Shown piece after piece: positions 35,004 to 45,600 of a DNA stretch of 64,000 bases. This DNA is from Dactylonectria macrodidyma. Lineage: Eukaryota > Ascomycota > Sordariomycetes > Hypocreales > Nectriaceae. The notes beneath the pieces are model-generated. The model was given only the letters and a program-made list of their open reading frames with translations, ran no database searches and was not told the DNA's origin. The position numbers and the translations under genes were made by a program. Within the stretch, counting starts at the first letter, position 1; each line of letters begins with the position of its first letter. The stretch spans positions 992,001 to 1,056,000 of the forward strand of contig JAGMUV010000025.1 of NCBI GenBank assembly GCA_020744425.1, read 5' to 3'.

Positions 35004-35207
35004 GTGAATATGGTATCGGATTATCCACCGCTCAGATGGGGTCTTTCGCTCTTTATTGGGAGGAAATTCTTCAAATCGCTCCCGAAGCTCACGCAATCAC
35101 CGACCGAGGCACTATTCAACGAGCGTGTGGCAGCATTCGAGAAAGAGTATCTTCCAGACCATTCTGAAGAGGTTGCATATATCAAGAGGACTTGGCTTGA
35201 GCCTTAA
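35004..35207 (+). pseudogene. MULE-type transposase fragment
   Basis: A 67-codon frame contains LTQSPTEALFNERVAAFEKE followed by EEVAYIKRTWLEP and a stop. This pattern (an alternating acidic helix ending in YI-x-x-TWL) is typical of the region following the catalytic core in Mutator-like transposases. No DDE residues, zinc finger or TIRs are present. It lies just downstream of the 3' end of the DUF3433 gene, on the opposite strand. Assignment is by motif resemblance only. Confidence 0.5.
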
Positions 35208-35365
35208 ATGGTGTGTTTTATTCCTGCCATTTCTGTATCTTCATATAAATGGGGGACAATTCAACGTTAAAGGACCACATGCCAAAGCTCTCCATGTCTA
35301 GGATGAACTTCCAGTTGGATACAAATACAACCTTTTCTGGTCAACGCCGGATGCCAGCCACCTTC

Positions 35366-37772
35366 CTAACTAACTCGAATCGTAACATGCGGGTTTCCGT
35401 CTTCACCCATGATGCTGATGATGGAATACCTCGAGTCGAGCGCCTTGATCCACTTCTTAATATCCGCCTCTCTAGCCACCGATAGGCTCTGAAGCTGCGC
35501 AAGGCAGTCTTCCGAGCGGCACACCAAGTACAAAACCGCTGCAAGCGTAGCGAAATCCGTAGGTGTAAATGGAAGATGGTGGTGCGGGAACTTGCAAAGG
35601 AGAATCCCGGCGATGAGAGCAAGGACAGCGAGCATGAAGCTCAGAACCCCTACGCTCGTCCACATGCAGATTTCGTGTGTTTCCCATGTGATTGCGTTGC
35701 TGAAAGGAACATTGGCGAACATGATGGGCAGAAAGTCGCTTAGGACAGTCACGATAGAGACGAGCGCCAGCAGTTTATGCCTGCGGGCTAGATATGTAAT
35801 GATCCCAACGTAGGGGTTCGGGTTCAAGGGCATCAGGATGGAGTGTTCGAGCTTTGCTGGACGTCGAGACATGTCCCAGGCAGGAAGAATGGTCGCCAGC
35901 TCTGAGCTCACCATTAGGAGGAACCTTCTAGTGACCAAGACACATAACTTACCATTGAAGATGGACGCCCACCCAAATCCAACAATAACTCCGAAAAGAG
36001 CAAAGAGAAACCGGGGCCCAAACCTCTTCTGGGAAGACATGAATCTCTCAAACCCACTGTCCGTGTAGGTGAGTGAATAGTAAAGGATCAGAATCAACAC
36101 ACCCAGTACGAAGATGGCGAAGCTGATCACCCTCATCAATATCCCAGAAACAACCGATCGCTTCGACGTTCCTACATCAAGCGCGGGTGGCGGAGGACCC
36201 AGTATCTGAGCAAGATTCTCGGTAAAATCATTCGCGACGATAATGCCATACTCCTGTTCTCCCGTCGCATAGGTGATGTAGCCAAACTGGAATGTTCGGT
36301 CCTCGAATATTGCAGCGGCTCTGGCAGCCGAAAACATTCCATCAGGCCCCAGCGTGATCCTGCGCACGATAGCGGATAGATATGGGTTCAAAGAGAGGCT
36401 CGCAATCCCCAGCACACTGCGCGGGTCGGACACTACTCCGAAAGTCCTCCCACGCAGCAAGACCATGCACACGATGACGGCGCAAGCCATTGCTGCGAGC
36501 ACTCCCTGTGTTGCCCGGATGGTAGGGTCTGCTGCTTCGAGCACCGCAGAGCAGTGCTTTTTCCAGTCCTGGAGACATTCCCCTTGAAGAGTGAGGCCGA
36601 CGCTCCCGGTAGCTAGGGGGATCAGCAGAGCCGAGCTGTAGCTCAAGAAGGTCGACAGAGCCACAGCTGAGTGACCGGTGAACGGCGCAGTGAATGCGGC
36701 CAGGAAGCCAGAGAAGCCATTGTAGTGAAGAATTAGGTTGTGCGGCGCCGTTCTGCCACTGGGGCGTGCCAGTTGAGCAAAGGGCTCGAGGCTCTTGACC
36801 TCGAGGTCTAGTATCTTCCATGGGATGGCAAAGATTGACGCCATTAGAATGGGCAGGAATGTGCCGATGAAGTACATTGTGTGAGGCGAAAGCTCAACGT
36901 CGTCGTTGAGCAGCCACTCTATTCCTGAACCTGGGCCCTGTAGCCAGCCGACAGATGCAGTTGGAGCAAACAACCCTTCAGTTTCAGACGGTTGTTCTGC
37001 TGCGGTTGGTTCCTCGGCTGAGGGCCCCGACGATGTCGGGGCTGGCGTCGGTGCGACCGTCGCAGGTTGTTCTTCAGTCGAGGGTGAACTAGCGTCTCCG
37101 ATTTCAAACCACCCTTCAGTTTCAGACGGTGCTTCTGTTGTGGTTGGTTCCTCGGCCGAGGGCGCCGACGATGTCGGGGCTGGCGTCGGTGCGACCGTCA
37201 AAATGGAATCTGTTCTAGCCACCAAAGTTTTCGTCACGACAACCGCCTCACCGGCGTCGCTCGTCCGCGCTGTTGCCTCAGACGCCCCCCGTTCTGGAAG
37301 CGCGAGCCTCGCAGCCTCGAGTAGCATAATCAAGGTGAGAATGAGGCCAAGATAGATCACCAGAGTTGGGTATTTGAGAGACGTCGGTTTCCATCGAGGC
37401 GGGCTTAGCTTTAAGTGCTCTGGGGTCCTCCTTCTCCTGCATTGAAGGCAACACCACACCATAAGGTTTAGAATCACTAACAAAATCGGGATTATTGACA
37501 GCAGAGCGACAAGTCTGGATACGCCGGAGACTGTAATGCTGGAGATGCCGGACCGCTTGTCGATTAAAACCATTGGACGAGCCATGATTGCGGGTATGGG
37601 GGGGAAGGATTCCTGCTGGGGGAAATGGGTGCCGTACATGTAAGCTCTTATTATAAAAGAGGCCCTGAAAGTACAAGACGCCATGACCATCGATCGTGAG
37701 GATTCTGCCTTACTCTTGAACGGTGCTTGGAAGCCTGGGATGATGTGGCTGCCACGCCGCACCCACCATCAT
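35366..37772 (-). CDS. DUF3433-type multi-pass membrane protein
   Basis: This is the only intact gene in the window. The open frame ends with TAG at 35366-35368. Its apparent first codon (37762) is GTG, so the true start is elsewhere. The best model starts at ATG 37770-37772 and removes a 49-nt intron, 37665-37713 (GTAAGG...TTTCAG). Unspliced, that frame meets TAA at the donor; spliced, it joins the long frame exactly, giving about 785 residues. An alternative is ATG 37583-37585 (739 residues), with a TATA-like run about 70 bp upstream. In the 785-residue numbering: a membrane segment near 68-92; a DUF3433-like WKPTSLKYPTL motif near 111-121, leading into a membrane segment; a Pro/Thr/Ser-rich linker (about 175-250) with a duplicated unit; the second DUF3433 core (TFLPILMASI...SLEPFAQLARPSG, about 288-323); then six or seven more membrane segments and a conserved-looking C-terminal RYSIISIMGEDG. 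Function is unknown for the family. Confidence 0.8.
36974..37199 (-). repeat. Tandem duplication inside the DUF3433 gene
   Basis: Two 88-bp near-identical blocks, 36974-37061 and 37112-37199, lie 138 bp apart. Because 138 is a multiple of three, the frame is kept and a 46-residue Pro/Thr/Ser/Glu-rich unit is doubled in the extracytoplasmic or cytoplasmic linker between membrane segments 2 and 3. Differences between copies are few and not RIP-like in pattern. Confidence 0.8.
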
Positions 37773-38700
37773 CTTGCCGCTTAATTGCACATGCACACAC
37801 CAAAAGACGTACTCTCACAGAACTATAACTTTACCAGCCCACCCAGGATTCAGCTAGACCACATCGAAGACAGGCGGCCTCGCACAGTAGCTCATCTCAG
37901 CTGAGTTACAGCAAGGATAAAATAGTGAGACATTCCCTTTCAAAGGTTTAGCCCCATATTCATCAAACATGAACTTCGCCCTCTTTATTAAGATTCTTAC
38001 TTTGCCACACAGCGCTCACTACCGGAAGGCTATTTCTTGTGTGCCGGCGGGTGACGGTTTTGGTCTCCGTTTGTTCGCGGCCGTCGCAGTGGGCTTGCAT
38101 TAGTTCATGGGATGATCGAGGCAGATTCTTTCAGGTAACAAGCCACCAAGGGTTAAGGTTCGACTGGCTTGCTCCAGAACTTGGTCTGTCCGCCCAAGGA
38201 CGCGGAGGCTCCAGCCATGGTCATGAGACGCTGATGCCAGCCAACGGCCTAAATCAATTAGAAATATATTCTTAAGACAATGAGACATGGTCGTCGAGGG
38301 ACCGGGCAACATGCTTTGGGGGCGGATTGGCACGGGGAAGGCATTGCGTGGGGGGAGGGTGTTGAGTCACGCACACCCCGCCGGCCCCAATGGGCGGCAC
38401 ACAGTTGGAGGCGACTTTCGAGGGCCTCGACCGTAAGAGTGGAGACATGTGACAGTAATGGTTGTATTAGTGGCTTGGCAACACCTGACAGTCTACGGCT
38501 TATCTTATTGACCATCAGCTTGTAGAAAGTACTTTCATGTGCTCACATGTATACAGAATCCACAAACGGACCTACACCCTCGTCGGCGTCCTGGACTGGG
38601 AATAGAGCTGCGTTATTCTGGCACAGATGCTAGTCCCGCCTGTCTGGGTGACTGGTGGCAGTCCTGAATGGATGCTACTTAACGAAAGTTCATTCTACAC
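37773..38700. other. Upstream flank of the DUF3433 gene
   Basis: Normal composition. It should contain the promoter of the minus-strand gene, but I find no firm TATA or CAAT element. Small overlapping frames on both strands between 38039 and 38525 look like chance openings in GC-rich DNA. Composition falls sharply to AT-rich near 38700. Confidence 0.45.
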
Positions 38701-39596
38701 TGAGTTATGCTGAGGTATTAAGGTTAGAGTTATAGATATATTTCCAAGTTCATCTCTATTATATATGTAATTAAGTCCCCACTATTGTAAGTATGATCCA
38801 GGCCCTACTATTACATATATGATCTAGCCCCACTCCTATTAAATATTAGAATCCCCTTTTAAACTCTTAGTTTATATTAATTATAATTCTTATTCTCTTC
38901 TTTCCCACTTTTATTACTATTACTATCTTTACTATCTTTATTATATTTATAAAGAATAGACTGTTAGTAAACTAGTATTATCTTAGTATTATTATTACTT
39001 CTTATTATACTATCTAACTCTTTTATAAAACCTGCTAAAAGTATGTAAATACTGAGTAGTTTTAGGATGGACGTTTTTTACAAACTGTATAGATTACTAT
39101 CTATAGCTATCTAAACTCTAAGCACTCTTAAGTCTTTAAAAGATCTTATATACTATTACTAAGAGGAAGGGGCTTTAGAACGGGCTAGATAATATATGTA
39201 TATAATGTTTTATAGATCTTTAAAAGGTTTAAAAGCTTATTTATAATAGTAAGTACTATAGTATAAAACTTTTTCTCTTTTTTTATATTATTAGTTAAAT
39301 GAATCTTATTATAGTATATAAAAAGACTCCTAAAGATAAAGATATAAATACTAATGCTAAAGATATTTACTATTACTATTAGTAGTTATTAAGCATAGAT
39401 TTTTTTAACTAAAGTGCTTTTAAGAAGATTAAGCTTTTTACTAAAATACTTAGCTATCCTTATTAAAAGTGCTAACCCTATATTAATATCTATTCTATTC
39501 TTAATAAAAAAGTCTTTAATATCTCTATTTAACCTTATTATAATTAGGCTTAACTAATAATCCTATTTATAAATAAGTAATACCTTTAACGTATAT
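38701..39596. other. RIP-mutated spacer
   Basis: AT-rich, TpA-dense DNA with short C-rich patches (AAGTCCCCACT near 38775). No LTR, TIR or coding relic is recognised. Confidence 0.4.
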
Positions 39597-40018
39597 GATA
39601 AGCATGCCGGTCAAACAAGCTTGCCGGTCACTCATACTATATGGCTAAAAGTAATAATATTAGATTTTCGAAAACGGGCTATATAACTATTAAAAATATA
39701 AAAAAAGCATTTTTAGATATTTAAAGAAAAAGAAAATAGTATAGGATTTTTCTTAAACTTTTAGCTAACTTATTATATATAAAAATATGAAGGTACACAG
39801 TGCGAATAGGCTTTTTCTTAATAACTTTATAGAAAAAAATAAGTAAAGTTTTATAAAATCTTTTTAAATATTATATTATATAATTAACCTATGTTTTAAG
39901 TTTTAGCTATTTCAGGCCTAGTTCTGATTTTTAAGAATTTTTTAAAAATTGCGATTTAAGGTATAAAATGCAAGTGACTGGTATACTTGTTTGACTGGCA
40001 TGCTTATTATGTACGTTA
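39597..40018. repeat. MITE E3 (422 bp, subrepeat-bearing TIRs)
   Basis: The ends begin TAACGTATATGATAAGC (left) and, inverted, TAACGTACATAATAAGC (right). The left end holds AAGCATGCCGGTCA at 39610-39623 and AAGCTTGCCGGTCA at 39627-39640, separated by AAC. The right end holds diverged inverted copies. An interior CAGTGCGAATAGG block matches the family. TA flanks both ends. Confidence 0.85.
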
Positions 40019-40029
40019 TATTAATTAAT

Positions 40030-41800
40030 TAAATATTATTAATTATTAATATATTAAGGCTATTATATTAAATAGCCTAGGCCTAATATTAAGTAAAGCT
40101 AGATAGTATTATTAGACTATTCTTATTAATCTTATTTACTACTCTGCTTACATTCTAATTAAAGTTAGTAAGATAGTATTATAAATAATAATTATAAAGG
40201 TGTATTAATGTATTAATAAGGCATTTCTAGCCTCAGCTACTAAATACTTTATATAAGATAATAATACTTATAATATAGATCTTTTATAAAAACAGTCTAT
40301 TATTAAAGTCCCTTTTTTATAGCCTTTAAGTAATAGCTAGAGTATTAAAACCCTTATCTCTCTCTTTAGAATAGTTCTTAAGTCTGTTATAACTAAGCTT
40401 AGCTTATAAAGTGTAATAGTTATATTTATAAGCTAGGCTATACAAAGTATAAAGTAGTTCTAGAATGGGTTTTTAAAGGATAGATTAAGGTCTATATTTA
40501 TATAATAGCTAATCTTAATTATTTATACTTTTATTATATAATAAAGACTATATATAAATATATTATATTTTACTTAACTTATAAAAAGAATTTAATTAAT
40601 TAAAGGCTAGTTTTAAAAGAACTATAATTAGTATAGGCTGAATTATATCCTTTTTATGTAATCTCCTTAGACTTTATTACTAATTTACTAAAAGTAACTT
40701 CTAAAGGGATAATATAAATAATCCTAGGTTTTAATAAATTAAACTAACTTTACTTAGTTAATTATATCTTTAGTAAAAAGATATTACTATTTATAAAATA
40801 TTTATCCTATTTAATAGAAGACTAAGTAATAGTATTAATAAGAATATTACTTTATAGTAACTAGGAAATCCTAGTATATATTCTTAGTAATAGAGACCTT
40901 AAGTTTATATTTAATATATGAAAGTCTATTCTCGCCCTTCTTAAAATTAAATATCTTATCTTTATTATATATTATTTATAGACTAATAGAACTATAAAAA
41001 GAAGGAATTAAATAGTAGAAGCTAGTATGTAATTTTATATAATAGAAAACTTAAATATATTATAGCTAGTAATACTCTTAGTAATATAATTTAACCTTAA
41101 TAATAGCCTATTCTAAGGTATTAAGCAGTCTTTAAATAAATTAATATATAGATTTAAACTAAAGATAATAGTTGATTTTATCCTTCTAATATATACTTTT
41201 AGTATTTAGATAGATAAAAAAGCTATTAATACACTCTGAAAAATCTATTACTATAAAGCCCAGCTCCTTATTAATATTATAATAATAATAGTAAAGATTA
41301 AATATAACTAGCGCTATATATAGGTTAGAATTAATAAAGGGAATATAGTTTACTTATAGCTTTATAAAGGATATTACTTATTAAGAAAGCTAAAGAAGAA
41401 ATAATCTCTAATTAGAACTAGACCTTATTATATAATATATAAAACCTATAAATAAGTATTTAAACTTAACTTCTTACTTTATTAATATATTTACCTAATT
41501 ATTTTAATCTCCTAATTATAAAAACTAGAGTAAGGAGAGGACCTATTTAAAAAGCTATAATTACTACTTTTATTAATAGTTATTAATAGATCTAAAGTTA
41601 TAAACTACTAGGAAATCGAAAGAATTATCTAATAATACTATAAATAGTATAAAGAATAACTAAAGTAATAATTTCTCTTATAATAAAAAGAGTATTTAAT
41701 AAAAGATAATAATTAGTTAAATAAAGTTAATATATTAAAGAATACTTTTAAGCTAGTTTAAAAATACCTTAAGAGGAATCCTATTAATTAAATAAACCTT
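40030..41800 (+). pseudogene. Chromovirus H: integrase-chromodomain relic
   Basis: Only the 3' part of a Gypsy pol is readable. The integrase core shows SLDFITNL near 40670 and a SNRDLKFI-like second motif near 40880-40910. A GPY-type segment reads YKGYYLLRKLKKK, then RTRPYYI, at about 41350-41440. A chromodomain relic starts near 41606 (EIERII) and continues through KEYLIKDN. Its wording differs from A, B and C, so it is a separate chromovirus family. No LTR could be paired with it inside the window. Confidence 0.65.
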
Positions 41801-42116
41801 TTTAAAAAGAAGAAGATTCTACTCTTTAAAGAGCTAAGGTTAACTCTTAAAGGGTTAAGAGTGCTTTAACTTTAAAAACTATAATAATATACTAATATCC
41901 GCTAGATAGAAAAATAAGTAAAAGTATTAATAAATATTAAAGCTATACTTTCTAAAGTTAAATATTATATAAGAAATTAATAAAATGAATAATTAAATTA
42001 TAATTATTAAAAAACTAGTAATATATACTCTATTTATTAAATATAGTAAATTTAATAAGTAAAAAAATATTAATAGTAGCTATATATATAATAAATAATA
42101 AAGTAATACTAATAAT

Positions 42117-42236
42117 TACTATATAAATATTAAAAGCTAAAAATAATATTAATAGCTATTATATAAATATTAAAAGTTAAAAATAGTATTAATAGCTATT
42201 ATATAAATATTAAATACTAAAATGCTAGTTACTAGC
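42117..42236. repeat. Three 40-bp tandem repeats
   Basis: Three successive units begin ATATAAATATTAAA at 42121, 42161 and 42201. The third unit diverges after 20 bases. They lie downstream of the chromovirus H relic and may belong to its LTR, which is not otherwise defined. Confidence 0.65.
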
Positions 42237-42463
42237 TAGTACTAACTAGTAATTAATGCTTTTACTAAACTATTAATAGCTAGTAAAGATATTTTTAAAT
42301 AACTATTACTAGCTAATAAGCAGCTAAAGTTAATAGCTGCTATTATTAATAAAAGAAATCTAATCTTAAAGCTATTATAAAAGTTAACTTAAGCCTTTTA
42401 ATATTATATAACCTTAGCCTAAAGATTAAGAACTATTAAAATTAACTAACTACTAGTAATTAT

Positions 42464-42665
42464 ATTACTATACTATTAATTCTATTCTTCCTTTTCTTTA
42501 TTAAATTTAAATCTTTTAATTATAAAATAAGTATTATTACTTTTAACCTTATATTAGTAAAGATATTACTATACTATTAATTCTGCCTTTTACTTTCTTT
42601 ATTAAACTTAAATCCCTTAGTTATAAATTATATATTATTATTTTTAACTTAATACTAGTAAAAGC
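42464..42665. repeat. Two 101-bp tandem repeats
   Basis: 42464-42564 and 42565-42665 both begin ATTACTATACTATTAATTCT. They match along their length apart from RIP-type changes and small differences. They could be LTR promoter-region repeats of element H or D. Confidence 0.65.
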
Positions 42666-42699
42666 ATTATTAAAAGTACTTACCTCTTTCTTTCTTTTT

Positions 42700-45600
42700 C
42701 TTTATTCTTTAAAAATATATAGTTATTAACTCTATATTATTATTATTTATTAAAATATTATTAAAATTAATATTATTAAAATCCCTTTAAAATGCTTAAT
42801 TAATATAAGTAATAATAATGATAAAAATACTAATAAACACTTTCTTATAACTATTAAAAATAATAATTTAAGTAATATTATTATAAAAACTCACTAGTCT
42901 GCTAATAGCCTATAAAAAGAATATAATAAAATTACTTAAAGTTATTAAAAGGGTATTAATCCCCTTATTAAAATTAATATATCTCTTTTCTCTAATACTA
43001 AGACTAATAAGATTATTTTTTCTAATTTTAGTACTATTAAATTCAGATATACTATTAGCAAAACCAGCACTCCTATCTATAGAGAAGGCAGCAGCCCCTG
43101 GATTAGCTATACTAGCTCCCCTAGAGGTAGTGAGCCCTAAACTCCTATCTTAAGTACTAAGAAAATAGCCAAACTCTATAAACTCTTTAAAGGAAAGGAA
43201 AAAGCTATTATATTTAGTATTTATAGAGTTAAAACTAATAGCTAGTCTAATAAATATAATAGCTAACTTCTAAATATTAATTAATATCTTTAAGCAATTT
43301 AAAACACTTAGGTAATTAATAAAGATAATATAAATACTATTAAAGCTATAGATATTAAAGAAGATAAAGAAATTAATAATAATAAAGACTTTATTAAAAA
43401 TAGTAATATTATAAATAAAGAAGATATTAAAAAAAAAATATAATAATAATAATAATAAATCTACTTTAAATAATAATAAGAATATAAATTAAAAAAGTCT
43501 TAAAAATATAAACTAGCCTTTTAAAATTAAATTTAATAATAAATAAAGTAAAGCTAATAATAAGTAAAGTAAAGCTAATAAAAAGTAAAATAAAACTAAC
43601 TTTATTAAATATAAAGTCCCTAAGAAATATAATAATTTAAATATTCTTAACTTTATTAAAAGAATTAATAATATATCTTATTAAAAATAAGAAGAATAAT
43701 TTTATAATATTTATTTAAATATTATTAGTAAAATAATAGTTAAAAGTAATTATACCTTTAATAATCTTTATACTTTTAATAAGAGTACTAATTATATTAA
43801 GTATTAGGATTTAAAAATAGCTATTTTCTTTTTTTAAATTAAATTTAGCTTAATAAGGTATAAATTTAATAAATCTAATAATCCTATTTTTTTAAAGTTA
43901 AAAAAAGGAAAGTTATATTTAATAATTTAGAAAATGCTATATAAAGAGTTTTAAGAATTTATTAAAAAAATAAAAGATATGAACTAAAAGAAGTTAAAAT
44001 TAATAGTTATAAAAATAGGTCTAACTTAATAAGTAAAAAATATGCTTAAAGACTGCTAATAAGCCTATTTAAATAGTAAATATTTTAAAATATAAAAAAA
44101 GACTATTTATTAACTAAAAAAGCTATTTATATAAGTAGAAATACTAGCTTATTAGTTTTTATACTTATATAATTAAATAAATAAAACTATTAATAGGATA
44201 TTAATAATGCTTTAAAAGTTATATTTATTAAATATTCTAGAGCTTAGAGGTTAAATTATAAGCTAGATAGTTATAAGTAATACTTATAATACTGCTTTTA
44301 CTATAATTATTATTAATACTATAAGTATTATAAAGTAGATATAAGAATAGTTAGAAAAGGCCTTAGAATAAATTAATACCTTAAAAAAGTCTATTATTTA
44401 GATTAAAAATACTTAAAATATTAAATTAAATAGCGATTTTAATACTCTTTAAGATAAACTTAACTAAATTAAGGCTTAAGTAAAATTAAATACTAAAGCT
44501 AATAGTAAGGCCTTTAAAAGTATTATTAATAAGGTTAATAAGAACTATTTACTAAATATAAAAGTATTAATACTTATTAATAAATAAGAAAAAGTAATAA
44601 AAAAAGTCACTTTTAATAATATTAAATTTATTAATTAAATAAAATCTATTTCTAACTTTAAGAATTATATAAAGGTATATAAGAAAGTCTAAGGTAAAAT
44701 TAGTATTAATAAACTTATAAATATATATTATAAAGCGATTTATAATAAGGTAACTTCCCTTAAGTAAGTAAAATTAATAGACTTATTAATATAAAAGAAA
44801 CTAACCTTAGAAGTGCAAATTCCTATTACTATTAAAATAACTTTAATAAAAGAGCTTAGTAAATAGAAAGCTAATAAAGAATTATAGAAAATACCTTAGA
44901 AAAAGTTAAAAATAGTAATTATAATTAACTTTTAAAATATTCTAAATAATTTTAGTAATTTTATTAATTTACTAACCTTAATATAAGAGTTAACTTTAAT
45001 AAAGGCAAAACTAATATTAAAAAAAGTACTAATAATTAAAAATATTAAAAAGCTACTAAACTTACTAACTCTTAAGTTAAAACTAGTAAGTATAAAAGAG
45101 TAAATATAAAAATATGCTTAAATTAATATTAACTCACTCCTCTCTAACCTAAAGTAAGTAATACTAAAAAAGAATTATTAATAGTAATTACTTTAATAGT
45201 AAATGCAATAATTAAAGAGCAAATTCTAATAGGAAGAGAGTGCTAAAAAAAGGACTTAGATAGATAATAGGTAATAGAGGCTTAATAATAACTACCTAAA
45301 GAATAAATTTAATAATAATAAGGTGGATTTAAATAAATAATAAATGCTAGAATTTAAAATAGAGGATATGAATTTTCTCTTTTTATAAACTAATAGATTA
45401 TTTCTTTAAATTATTTTACTTTTACTATATGTATTTTTACTATTAGTATAATAGCTTTTATCTCTTATTATTAAGCACTTATTATAAATAGATTAGAACT
45501 AGGTTCTTATTAGTAGAAATAATAAGCCTATAGTTAAATCTTTTATTCTAAAAGTTAGATTAGATAATTAAGACTTTATATATAATATATAAAACCAGAT

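Noticed and set aside
35056..35301. 81-codon plus-strand frame overlapping the MULE fragment
   Set aside because: It is a shifted frame of the transposase-like fragment with Ser/Arg/His-rich, non-domain sequence.
36342..36821. 159-codon minus-strand open frame within the DUF3433 gene
   Set aside because: It overlaps the membrane-protein frame in another phase, and its Arg/Ser/Pro-rich translation has no domain-like pattern.
36906..37355. 149-codon plus-strand open frame antisense to the DUF3433 gene
   Set aside because: It overlaps the Pro/Thr-rich linker of the minus-strand gene and mirrors its tandem repeat; low-complexity GC-rich coding DNA often leaves the opposite strand open.
38039..38525. 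Overlapping small frames of 77-85 codons on both strands
   Set aside because: Both strands are open over the same bases, there are no recognisable motifs, and the GC-rich composition makes chance openings likely.
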